Of a stretch of 40,259 bases of DNA, positions 27,001 through 35,620 are shown one piece after another. Numbering within the stretch: the first letter of the stretch is position 1; the number at the start of each line of letters is the position of its first letter. The translations under genes and the position numbers were made by a program. The stretch lies in NCBI GenBank assembly GCA_040384645.1, contig JAZKIX010000124.1, forward strand, positions 1 through 40,259, given 5' to 3'. The notes below the pieces were generated by a model, which worked only from the letters and a program-made list of their open reading frames with translations, made no database searches and had not been told where the DNA came from. Origin of the DNA: JAZKIX01 sp040384645. GTDB taxonomy: Bacteria; Pseudomonadota; Gammaproteobacteria; Burkholderiales; Burkholderiaceae_D.

Positions 27001-30000
27001 GGGAATTAGCGTAACCGGTTTGCGTGCCAGCGATTGCAGCACCATTTCGAGCGAATGAGCGACTTCCTGCAGCGTATTAAACCCCACCGTTGCAGAACTG
27101 CCACCCAAAGAATGCGCCGCATGCACGGCTTGGGTGGTGACTGGCCGATGCAATTCATGGCGCCATTCAGCGAAATCGTGCGATAACAAACGCACGATTT
27201 GATCGGTTTCCGCTATATAAATATTGTAAAGAGGCACGCTAAGTTCTAGCTGCCCGATACGTTTAATACTGTCATCAACCGCGATCTCAGGTGCATGCTG
27301 GTCGGCCACTTCGGCATTGTCAACTGCTACCGGCATTGGCTCCGACACGTCAAGTGCGGCAATTGAAAGCGGCACTGCATCGCTAAAATCCAGTTCAGGC
27401 AATAAAGGTTCGGCTCCACCCTTGAACACATCCAACTGGGCGTCCGACAATGTGACTTCTTCGGCCTGCAACAGCGGCAGCGGAGACGGTTGTGCCGCTT
27501 CCGAAGCGAATACGTCAATCTCTTGCGTGGTCGCGAATACCTCCGGCTCTGGCTCGGCTACCGGCAAGGTTGCTTCAACAGGCGCGTCGAGGTAGACGAA
27601 TGATTCACCGTTTTTCAAACGTTCTGCCGCGTTGACCAAGGCTGTCGCGCTGCGGCTGGATTGGCCATTTTGGGCATTTAATTCTTCGACCCAGGCATTG
27701 AGCACTTCATACGATTTATCGAGCAAGGCATACAAGTCGGCTGAACCGGCACGCGCTTCGGATAACCACAAATTCATGACTTGTTCGATGGCTGCAGCCG
27801 CTTCAGCAAACACGGTCAAGCCGACCATCCGCCCACTGCCCTTGAGAGTATGAAATGAACGACGCAAGGTGGTCAAATGTTCTTGGCTATGTGAATTGCC
27901 ACGCGACTCTGGAATGGTTTGCTTGACGTAGGCCAAGACCTCTTCTGCCTCCAGCATGAAAATCTCAAGCAATTCGGCGTCAATCGCGTCGTCCGACACA
28001 GGTGCCGCCGGCACTGCAATTTGCTCGGCAACTACCGGTGTAATTACCGGGGCATAAACACTGCTCAACGCTTCGACCGACTCACTGAAATCGGGTTGCT
28101 GTAGCAAATCGATCGCCGCTTGGGCCTGGTCAGTAGCGACGGTATCGTCTAATAGTGCCGCGTCAAAACGGACTTGCTCAAGCGATTCCTTGAGTTGCTC
28201 ATGAAGAATTGCATTGTTCGGTTCTGCGACCAGGGAAGCGGCTAACTCGACCGACTGTTGTTGACGTATGGCTAATTCGTCCTCGACAGTAGGCAACCCT
28301 TCAGAACCGATAGGCTTTTTTGCGGCACCTTCACTTTCGAATGCAAGTGGCGCTGACAGGCTCGAAGTTGACTGGTATGCCGGCACCGGCACATCTAGTG
28401 CTACCTGAGACGGCAAGTTTTTTTCGATCAGATTCGCGCGAAAAGTGCCCTGCTCGTCATCGAACGAAAAGCGATTTTTTGCAGCCTCCACATTCTGAGG
28501 CAGCATTTCAACGAAAAAGCCCAATGCGCCGATGTTTTGCGCCACCGCCTGCAAGGCTTTGCGTTCAGCATCGATATCTTTCTCGCCGCCTCCGGACGCG
28601 GCAAAGCGTTTCACTTCCGCTTGAGTATGCTGGATTGCACGCATTGCGTCATCCAGGTCCAAGATGGCCAAAGCGCCTTCGATCTGATGCAATACAGGAT
28701 CGATCTGACTCAGCGCAATATGTTTCGATGGGTCTACAAAATATTCATCTAAGGTTTTTTCAACTTGGCGCAGACTCGCCTTCATTTCGGTGGCGAGCGC
28801 CAACACTGTCTGGCGTTGCTGCGCCTGGCGCGACAAATCGTCCATCCATTGCACCGATTCGAGCTGTGACTCACCTGCAACAATAGAAAGCAACCTTGCT
28901 CCCACCGCATCCGCACGCTGGGCAAAGTCTTCCGGCAACCGGTTAATATGTTCCAAGCTGTTTTCGACAAACAACAAACTTGTGGCCAATTCAAGTCCCA
29001 AAGGATTGCCGGCAGTGGCGGTGAGCGCGTGTCGCGCGATACCATTGATCTCCCCCATTAATTTTGGCAAAGCCGGCGCATTTAACTTGGTACTGGCATC
29101 GGTGACTGCACGCATCTCTTGCTCGAACGCGGCACCTAAATTGGCATCGCCTCCGGCAATACGGCTCCAGATATTCTTGGCTTGTGCCAGGCGTTCCTTA
29201 GCCACGGCCAATGCGGCAACATCGATCTGACCATAACGCCTTTTTTCGTAATCCTGCGGTACCACTCCGTTTAACTGGTAAACAGCCCTTACTTGCTGCG
29301 CCCTGATGGATGGATTTTCAGCGCGCGCGATGAAGAACAGTGCATCGCGCAACAGCCGCTCCGCAATGCTGGGTGACCCTTCAACCAAGCGCCGGATCTG
29401 CATATTGATACGACCGAATAATTGCTTCGCATACAGTTCGATGGCAACATTCCCCAACGACACCTCTTCCGCAAAGCTATGCATCACCCACCAAAATGCA
29501 TGCGCTTGCGAATTGAACTGGCGCCGTTCGACTTCAGCGATAACGCCCAGCATGGCTTTTGTAATTTCGCGTTCGGCTTTCGGATCAACGTTCTTGAGGA
29601 ACAGCAGCAATGCTTTTTCAAAACGGAGACGCAAACTTGCATAATCGGCGTTCTCGAACCAAGTGCTGGCTGCAGACGCCGATGCGTTTTGGGGCAGTTG
29701 CGGACGGATTGCCAGATTAGGGAAAAATAAGTCCGCCGGATGAATTCTGTCAGCGCCGCGAATTTCCAGCAATGCACGGTAATACGGAAACAGACGTACC
29801 GGTTGCGGCAGCGCGCCGGTCAATAATTCTTCTAAATATTCTATGACTGCTTGATAGGCACGTTCGATGACATGCGCATTGGCTTCGGTCAAAGCCAACT
29901 TCCCGCCCTCCAGACGATCAAACAAATCTTCAATAGTTTCAGTGATGATGGCGACACCATCGACGTCGACGATCTGCAACGCACCATGCGCCTGATGCAA

Positions 30001-30180
30001 ATACGTTTTGGCATGCTTGAGCAAGGTCGATTGAGAATCGGCATCTTGGGCCAGCGCATCGAATAATGCCGCTTTCGAACGCGCCAGCGCGTCGCGAATT
30101 TCACCCATGACCCAAGATAAGGGTCCTGTATCAAAATTGTTTTGGATGGGTTGGGGTAGTGCGGAAAGTGGGGTGGTCAT
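24002..30180 (-). CDS. chpA: ChpA/PilL hybrid sensor kinase of the type IV pilus chemosensory system (split by assembly gap)
   Basis: A CheA-type kinase of about 2,050 residues. From the ATG at 30180 (GAGG 5 nt upstream) it shows a degenerate Hpt-like helix bundle (YLHQAHGALQIVD, ~55-70), an Hpt with SFHTLKGSGRMVGL (~780), another with AAHSLGGSSATVGF (~1023), and, after ten Ns, an Hpt with LLHTVKGSARMAGA (~1330). The C-terminal part has a dimerisation region, HATPase motifs (RNAIVHGIESRDDR, GRGVGMDVVRSEA), a CheW-like domain and a receiver (VMVVDDSLTVRR, MLVDIEMPRMDG, PFQEEKL). It phosphorylates PilG/PilH to control pilus extension and retraction. The Ns at 26748-26757 break the frame: the N-terminal frame would hit a stop 10 codons later, and the C-terminal frame has no start of its own. 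The gene is probably one intact ORF in the organism. Confidence 0.92.
26748..26757. other. Assembly gap (10 N placeholder) within chpA
   Basis: The coding frame to the left ends V-V-D-I-S-D-L, and the frame to the right that continues ChpA begins A-S-E-F-P-T. With ten bases the frames do not join; a gap whose length is 2 modulo 3 would. It falls in a low-complexity acidic/proline-rich linker between Hpt domains, a likely cause of assembly failure. Confidence 0.88.
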
Positions 30181-30339
30181 GCTTGCCTCGCGAGTTCAAA
30201 AGGCGACAGACCTGGACAATCATCTATCGCCACGCATCACTAAATGGCCACAATTGGCGCAACAGAGATGGGCAATATGCAAGTCCACTTGAAAAAAAGC
30301 CGGATAAATATTCCGCAGACGAAGTCAGCAATACAATTT

Positions 30340-30385
30340 GCTTTTACTCGTAATCAAAAACAAAGTCTCGATTGCGAGCAAAAGC
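30340..30385. promoter_or_regulatory. Long imperfect hairpin in the pilJ-chpA intergenic region
   Basis: Arms of 16 bases (30340-30355 and 30370-30385) pair with one G-U-type and one true mismatch around a 14-nt loop. It sits in the 275-bp gap (30181-30455) between pilJ and chpA. No T-run follows on either strand, so it is not a standard terminator. It could be an mRNA processing or stability element that separates expression of chpA from pilGHIJ. Nothing else recognisable was seen in this gap. Confidence 0.45.
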
Positions 30386-30455
30386 GTATCCCGAGCTACT
30401 TTACGTCAATTCCCAAGTCCCAAGCGCATCAGCCCATCATACTAAACAACTATTC

Positions 30456-32783
30456 TCACGCTACGACACGGAATCGCGACACCGAATTTTTCAACTCCTC
30501 AGCCAGAGTCGACAATTCATGAATCGAATACGCGGTTTGCTGCGTACCCTCTTTGGTTTGTTCGGTCATCGCCAGAATATGTTGAATGTTGTACGCAACG
30601 CCATTGGCAGAAGTCGCCTGTTGCTCGGTAGAGAAAGAAATACCTTGAATCAGTTCCGCCAGTCGGTTTGAAACCCGGCTGATATCAGACAAAGCGGCGC
30701 CGGCCGCATCAGACAATTTAGCTCCTTCAACCACACCCTGGGTCGACTTTTCCATAGCGGCAACCGCATCGTGGGTATCTGTTTGAATGGTACGAACCAA
30801 GGCCCCGATCTGTTTAGTCGCTTCACCGGAACGCTCCGCAAGTCGCTGAACTTCTTCCGCAACCACCGAGAATCCTCGACCGGCTTCACCGGCGGACGCC
30901 GCCTGAATCGCAGCGTTCAGCGCCAAGACGTTGGTTTGCTCAGTAATGTCTGAAATCAGCTCAGTGATTTCACCAATTTCTTGTGACGATTCACCCAGCC
31001 GTTTGATCCGTTTTGATGTTTCTTGAATTTGCTCGCGGATTTCATTCATACCCTTGATCGCATTTTCCACCGCAGTTGCACCTTGCTTCGCCGCTGCCAC
31101 CGACTGGCGCGCAACGTCGGCTGATTCGTTGGCGGATTTCGATACGTCGTTAATTTCTTCCGCCATTTTCAGAACCGCTTCCGAAGCGTCCTGAATTTCA
31201 CGTGATTGTTGTTGCGATGCGGCCAGCAGATCGGTCGAAATATTTTGCGCTTGGTCAGACGCAGAGGTAACCTGTTCGGCCGTATTGGTAACCCGCTCAA
31301 CCAGACCCCGCAACTCTTCCACTGTGTAATTAACCGAGTCAGCAATCGCGCCGGTGATGTCTTCCGACACCGTCGCTTGCACTGTCAAGTCGCCATCCGC
31401 AACCTCTTGCAGTTCGTTCATCAGTCGCAAAATAGCTGCCTGATTCTGTTCATTGGTACTATTCGCTTCTTCTTCTTGCTTTTGCGCTTGTAGCCGTTGC
31501 TCATCCGCTTCTTGCCGGCGTAAGTCAGCTTCCTTGGTACGACCCCGGCTATCCTGCAACAGTACCATCGCGACACCGGCAGCAGCAAACAACGCAAGCA
31601 TAGCGCTCACCAACATCATCCAGAACGACCAGTCAAACGAGTCTTGCTCGTCACGATAAGCTTTTTGTACCGCAGTAAGACGCTGTTTCAAGGATTCATT
31701 TTCACTAAACAGCAATTGTTCCGATTGTTTCGCTGCAATGAATTTCTGCAAATTCCCCAAAATCAGAGAAACAGATTGCTGGTATTCGGCAAACGTCGTT
31801 TGCAATTCAGTCAATTTGTCTCGTGTGTCTTCATCCTTGGTTGGCGTCAAACGCAACATTTCACTACCTGCCAAAAAGCCGTCAACGATGTCGCGGAAAG
31901 TGTTTGTGTCTTTACCCAACAGGAACGCCGTTTCAGGATTTACACCTTCGGTCGTTAGAAACTCATTCGCACTACGCCCTAACCGTTGCGTCAACATCAC
32001 CAACTGTCCAGCCGCCGAAATCTCACGCGGAGCCGCACCACTTTGTACCTTCAAGGTAGAAATTTGCTCCGTCAACTCAAGCAATACAGGGGAAAGGGTA
32101 TTCAACTTTTGCAAAGTCAAACCGAAGGTCGTCAACTCGTCCTTCAACTCAAGCACTGTTTTAGAAGCCGTATCGGAAGTCTCCCAAATTTTCTGCGTGT
32201 CTTTCAACAGCGCGCTCATTGTCTGGCTCGGAGCCGGAATCGAGCGCCCTTGAAACACGCCGCCTTGAGACAGCACCTTCAAGTCGTCATTAAATTCCTT
32301 GCGGCTATCCGCCAACTGCTTAAACGCTTCGAGGTTCCCTTGAATCGCATTTGGCGCTGCTTTACCAATTCGTTGCGAGTGCATCAGCGCATCAGAAGCA
32401 ATCTGCGTTTTGGTCGAGGTCAAAGTTGAGTTGTGCGAATTGAGCCACACGAACCCGATTGCACAAAGGAGGGAAAAGCCAAGTAACGACAACAGGATCC
32501 GAATCTGTTGTTGCAGGGGAAGCTGGCCTATTAAGGGCAATTGAAAGTCGCCGCCTCGTGCCAGCATGCCACCCAACAAATCGCCGCCCGCTCTCGATAG
32601 CGGCTGATTCCTTCCGCCGATTGCCTCGTCGGATCCCAATCGCATCGCGTCGCGTTGATCTTGCATCGGCACCACCGTATCGAACTGGTCGAGTGACATA
32701 CCAGGCTCCGACAATGCCGAGGTCAAATCCTCTTGCCCGCCACGCGCTTCTTTTTTACCTTTGGATAAGAACTTGATCGCCAT
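30456..32783 (-). CDS. pilJ: PilJ, methyl-accepting chemotaxis protein of the type IV pilus Chp system
   Basis: About 775 residues from the ATG at 32783, which has AGGAGA 7 nt upstream. A long N-terminal cytoplasmic stretch (~95 residues, Gly/Arg/Gln-rich) precedes TM1 (LLSLLGFSLLCAIGFVWL). A periplasmic region of about 270 residues with two PilJ-like helical modules follows, then TM2 (WMMLVSAMLALFAAAGVAMVLL), a HAMP-like segment, and the MCP signalling domain with the hairpin tip EQTNVLALNAAIQAASAGEAGRG. It transmits surface or ligand signals to the ChpA kinase through PilI. The 125 bp of open frame upstream overlap the pilI gene end and are not coding. Its order between pilI and chpA is canonical. 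Confidence 0.95.
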   Translation of the reverse strand: MAIKFLSKGKKEARGGQEDLTSALSEPGMSLDQFDTVVPMQDQRDAMRLGSDEAIGGRNQPLSRAGGDLLGGMLARGGDFQLPLIGQLPLQQQIRILLSLLGFSLLCAIGFVWLNSHNSTLTSTKTQIASDALMHSQRIGKAAPNAIQGNLEAFKQLADSRKEFNDDLKVLSQGGVFQGRSIPAPSQTMSALLKDTQKIWETSDTASKTVLELKDELTTFGLTLQKLNTLSPVLLELTEQISTLKVQSGAAPREISAAGQLVMLTQRLGRSANEFLTTEGVNPETAFLLGKDTNTFRDIVDGFLAGSEMLRLTPTKDEDTRDKLTELQTTFAEYQQSVSLILGNLQKFIAAKQSEQLLFSENESLKQRLTAVQKAYRDEQDSFDWSFWMMLVSAMLALFAAAGVAMVLLQDSRGRTKEADLRRQEADEQRLQAQKQEEEANSTNEQNQAAILRLMNELQEVADGDLTVQATVSEDITGAIADSVNYTVEELRGLVERVTNTAEQVTSASDQAQNISTDLLAASQQQSREIQDASEAVLKMAEEINDVSKSANESADVARQSVAAAKQGATAVENAIKGMNEIREQIQETSKRIKRLGESSQEIGEITELISDITEQTNVLALNAAIQAASAGEAGRGFSVVAEEVQRLAERSGEATKQIGALVRTIQTDTHDAVAAMEKSTQGVVEGAKLSDAAGAALSDISRVSNRLAELIQGISFSTEQQATSANGVAYNIQHILAMTEQTKEGTQQTAYSIHELSTLAEELKNSVSRFRVVA

Positions 32784-32845
32784 TGCAAAGTCTCCTGATT
32801 CCCAATAAATTACCGCTAATTTTGCTGCGCCGTACTTGTGACGAC

Positions 32846-33421
32846 TTATAAACCGATGTGTAAAAATCGGGGGTCTTGTACGATTAAAGATAGATCTAGC
32901 TGAGTCCACAATTTAGACTCACGATCTTGATAGCATTGCGCCGACCAAGGTGTGGCCGCTTCCTGCGCACTCGTGCCAGGCGCCATTTCAGCAATATTCC
33001 GCAATCCCATGACGCGCGACACCAGCAAGCCGCAATTGAACGACAGCGCCGGAGCAAAGGCCACAATCCGGCATTCTTGCTCAATCGGTGTAGGAGCCAA
33101 ACCTTGAAAACGCGCGAAATCAATGACGCTGATGAGATTTCCCCGAACATTCGACAGACCAAGGTACCAATCGTGTGTCAACGGGACTTTTGTAATCGTA
33201 CCTACCGACACAATTTCACTGGCCTCTTGCAAGTCCAGCAGCCATCGGGTCTGACCAACCATGACCCCTAGCTGGCTGACGCGCGTGTCGGTGCCACTAC
33301 GCGCAGCCTGCATGCGCTCAAGAAGCTGGTTTTGGAATTCACGCAAACGCGTGCGTCGCGCTGCATTGTCCGGCCTTCTGGCAAGCTTGTAGGGTGAGTC
33401 CGAATTGGAAGATTGAGTCAT
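32846..33421 (-). CDS. pilI: PilI, CheW-like coupling protein
   Basis: 191 residues with one CheW domain from about residue 45 (GVMVGQTRWLLDLQEASEIV, LGLSNVRGNLISVIDFARF, RIVAFAPALSFNCGLLVSRVMGL). It couples the PilJ receptor to the ChpA kinase at the membrane. It lies 9 nt after pilH and 62 nt before pilJ, in the canonical position. Confidence 0.94.
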   Translation of the reverse strand: MTQSSNSDSPYKLARRPDNAARRTRLREFQNQLLERMQAARSGTDTRVSQLGVMVGQTRWLLDLQEASEIVSVGTITKVPLTHDWYLGLSNVRGNLISVIDFARFQGLAPTPIEQECRIVAFAPALSFNCGLLVSRVMGLRNIAEMAPGTSAQEAATPWSAQCYQDRESKLWTQLDLSLIVQDPRFLHIGL

Positions 33422-33430
33422 GAGCTGTGT

Positions 33431-33796
33431 TTATCCCAGAGCAGCTATTTTTGCCAGTAGTTCTTTTGCATCAATCGGCTTCACCAGATAATCGCGCGCG
33501 CCCTGGCGCAAACCCCAAATGCGATCGGTTTCCTGGTCTTTGCTGGTGCAAATAATGACAGGAACATCCTGCGTCTCAGGATCACGTGCAATCGCGCGGG
33601 TGACCTGAAAGCCATTTTTCCCGGGCATGACGACGTCCATCAATATCAGTTGCGGCTTGTCGGCCTTGATTTTGAGCAGAGCATCTTCACCATTTTCAGC
33701 GGTCGATACGGAGAATCCGTTTTTGATCAAGATGTCTGTCAAGTAATAACGCTCGGTTGGCGAGTCGTCCACGATCAGAATTTTTTGTATGGCCAT
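33431..33796 (-). CDS. pilH: PilH, CheY-like response regulator
   Basis: 121 residues forming a single receiver domain: KILIVDDSPTERYYL (acidic pair), LILMDVVMPGKNG (phosphoacceptor Asp), CTSKDQETD (Thr/Ser switch) and YLVKPIDAKELL (Lys). It has no output domain. In Pseudomonas PilH is the phosphate sink/retraction-side regulator of twitching. It is 28 nt downstream of pilG. Confidence 0.94.
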   Translation of the reverse strand: MAIQKILIVDDSPTERYYLTDILIKNGFSVSTAENGEDALLKIKADKPQLILMDVVMPGKNGFQVTRAIARDPETQDVPVIICTSKDQETDRIWGLRQGARDYLVKPIDAKELLAKIAALG

Positions 33797-33824
33797 TTTA
33801 ATTTCCTACCTCAAGGGTTACTTG

Positions 33825-34226
33825 TTACTTAGAAAGTGCATGAACAGTGTGCTCACGCACTGTCTTGAGCAAACTGTCTTTGGTAAATGGCTTGGTCAAA
33901 TATTCGTCCGAACCGACCATTGCGCCGCGCGCCCGGTCAAACAAGCCATCCTTGGAGGACAGCATGATGACGGGGGTGGAATGAAATTTGGCGCTTTTTT
34001 TAATCAGGGCACACGTTTGATAGCCGTCGAGCCGCGGCATCAAAATGTCGCAAAAAATCAAGGCCGGATGATGGTCGTTGATCTTGGCCAGCGCATCGAA
34101 GCCGTCATCGGCAAGCACCACCTGATAGCCTGCCTGCCCCAGAAAAATTTCAGCTGACCGACGAATCGTACTGCTGTCGTCAATCACCATAATTTTCAGA
34201 CTCGCATTTTCCAACGATGTTGTCAT
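33825..34226 (-). CDS. pilG: PilG, CheY-like response regulator
   Basis: 133 residues, a single receiver domain: KIMVIDDSSTIRRSAEIFL, LIFCDILMPRLDGYQ (phosphoacceptor Asp), MLSSKDGLFDRARG and YLTKPFTKDSLL. It promotes pilus extension in the Pil-Chp system. It is the first gene of the pilG-H-I-J-chpA operon and follows a sigma70-like promoter at 34330-34358. PilG and PilH are named by order and by resemblance (GLFDRARGAMVGSDEYL is typical of PilG). Confidence 0.93.
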   Translation of the reverse strand: MTTSLENASLKIMVIDDSSTIRRSAEIFLGQAGYQVVLADDGFDALAKINDHHPALIFCDILMPRLDGYQTCALIKKSAKFHSTPVIMLSSKDGLFDRARGAMVGSDEYLTKPFTKDSLLKTVREHTVHALSK

Positions 34227-34329
34227 AAGGTCATCTCGGTAAGCTTAATTGAAATTACTGCTCCAGTGCAACAAGTATGATGCGGCTTTACCAAAACTAC
34301 GGCAAGCTCAATTTCTCTCAGGCACGACT

Positions 34330-34358
34330 TTTATGCAAAGATACCCTAAGAATGACAA
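34330..34358 (-). promoter_or_regulatory. Probable sigma70 promoter for the pil-chp operon
   Basis: On the minus strand TTGTCA (34358-34353, 5/6 matches to TTGACA) is separated by 17 bp from CATAAA (34335-34330, 4/6 matches to TATAAT). It lies about 105 bp upstream of pilG in an AT-rich stretch downstream of the rubredoxin stop. Not tested experimentally here. Confidence 0.5.
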
Positions 34359-34399
34359 CATAAAACAAAAAAATGATAAATTTCAATAAAAATCACATT

Positions 34400-34564
34400 T
34401 TATAAGGCGACCATCTCAAAATCGTCCTTACGCGCGCCACATTCCGGGCACGTCCAGTTGATAGGCACGTCGGCCCAAGCGGTGCCGGGCGCGATTCCAT
34501 CGTCTGGCAATCCAGCAGCCTCGTCATAAATCCAACCGCAGATCAAACACATCCATGTTTTCAT
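34400..34564 (-). CDS. Rubredoxin
   Basis: 54 residues from the ATG at 34564 (MKTWMCLICGWIYDEAAG). Both iron-binding knuckles are intact: C-L-I-C-G near the N-terminus and C-P-E-C-G-A-R-K-D-D-F near the C-terminus, with the conserved GIAPGTAWADVP between. It is a one-electron carrier with a single Fe(SCys)4 centre; its partner here is unknown. The 18 extra codons upstream (to 34618) are not conserved rubredoxin sequence. It is divergent from the ThiD-like gene and upstream of pilG, an arrangement I recall from other Burkholderiales. Confidence 0.94.
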   Translation of the reverse strand: MKTWMCLICGWIYDEAAGLPDDGIAPGTAWADVPINWTCPECGARKDDFEMVAL

Positions 34565-34674
34565 TCTAAACTCGCCAATTCCAATTTCTGTTGCGTTTGT
34601 GATTACATCTGCCACCACTTTAACCCTCCGCGGTTCTAGTAAAATGGCGAGTTGCGTATCTTAATCTACCAGCC

Positions 34675-35562
34675 GTGCAAAACCAAACTTCCCCTCTGAT
34701 TTTAACGTTCGGCGTATCCGATCCGGTCGGCGCTTTTGGCATCCAGGCCGATCTGGCTACCTTTGCTGCGATGGGATGTCACGGTTTATCCGTGATCACC
34801 TCGATTTTGATTGGCGACACGGCCCGGGTCGAGGATGTTCAAGCCATTGAGCCCGACTGGGTGGTCGACCAGGCACGCGTGGTGCTAGAAGACATGCCGG
34901 TGGCGGCCTTCAAAATCGGCGTGGTAGGCAGTGTCGAGAATGTATCTGCGATTGCTGAAATCGTCTCCGACTACCCCGATATCCCTCTGATTTTCGATCC
35001 GTTTCAATCGTCGATGCCCGATCCCGGACCGGACGGCGAAGATTTATTAGCCGCGATGCGCGAACTCTTGATTCCGCAATCGACGCTCTTGCTACTATCG
35101 GCGGTCGAGCTGGAACGTCTGGCCGAAACTTGGCGCGAGCCGTCCAGTGAAGACACCATGATGCTGGACGCCATGCATCTGATCGAACTCGGTTGCCCGT
35201 ATGTTTTTGTGACCGGTACGCCGTGCGATGCCTTATCTGTATCCAATATGTTGTTTAGTGAAGATGGCATGAACCGGCACGATGTCTGGCAACGCTTGCC
35301 CGGCTCTTTTGTGGGCGCCGGCGCGACCTTATCGGCAGCGGTCGCAGCCATGCTGGCCAATGGACTCGATGTGCCCGAAGGCGTACTCGAAGCGCAAGAA
35401 TTCAATCTCGCTGCACTGTCTAATGCGAATCGCTTCGGTATGGGGAAACTGGTACCGGACCGCTACTTCTGGGCCCGCGATACCGCTGTCGAGCCAGAGG
35501 CAGCGTCAGAGTCAAACGACGGATCCGATCCAAACACAACCGGCGACGCGCCCCAGGCATAA
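34675..35562 (+). CDS. Divergent ThiD-family (hydroxymethylpyrimidine-phosphate kinase-like) protein
   Basis: 295 residues from a GTG at 34675. The ribokinase-like ThiD fold is clear (ILTFGVSDPVGAFGIQADLATFAAMGCHGLSVITS), but key motifs are altered. The usual GSDPSGGAGIQAD reads GVSDPVGAFGIQAD, TALTAQNT reads TSILIGDT, DPVM reads DPFQ, the substrate-loop TPN/PEA region reads LLSAVELERL, and the anion-hole GxGCT reads GAGAT, losing the cysteine. A disordered acidic tail ends the protein. It may be a kinase with changed substrate or a non-catalytic relative; the genome's true thiD may be elsewhere. It stands 58 bp upstream of hemL in the same direction, so co-transcription is likely. Confidence 0.8.
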   Translation: MQNQTSPLILTFGVSDPVGAFGIQADLATFAAMGCHGLSVITSILIGDTARVEDVQAIEPDWVVDQARVVLEDMPVAAFKIGVVGSVENVSAIAEIVSDYPDIPLIFDPFQSSMPDPGPDGEDLLAAMRELLIPQSTLLLLSAVELERLAETWREPSSEDTMMLDAMHLIELGCPYVFVTGTPCDALSVSNMLFSEDGMNRHDVWQRLPGSFVGAGATLSAAVAAMLANGLDVPEGVLEAQEFNLAALSNANRFGMGKLVPDRYFWARDTAVEPEAASESNDGSDPNTTGDAPQA

Positions 35563-35620
35563 GGTGCACGTTTGAGAACGCCATTATTGGCTATCGATTC
35601 TTTTTACATCCACACATTCC

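Noticed and set aside
28320..28886. 188-codon plus-strand open frame
   Set aside because: Antisense to chpA with no domain signal.
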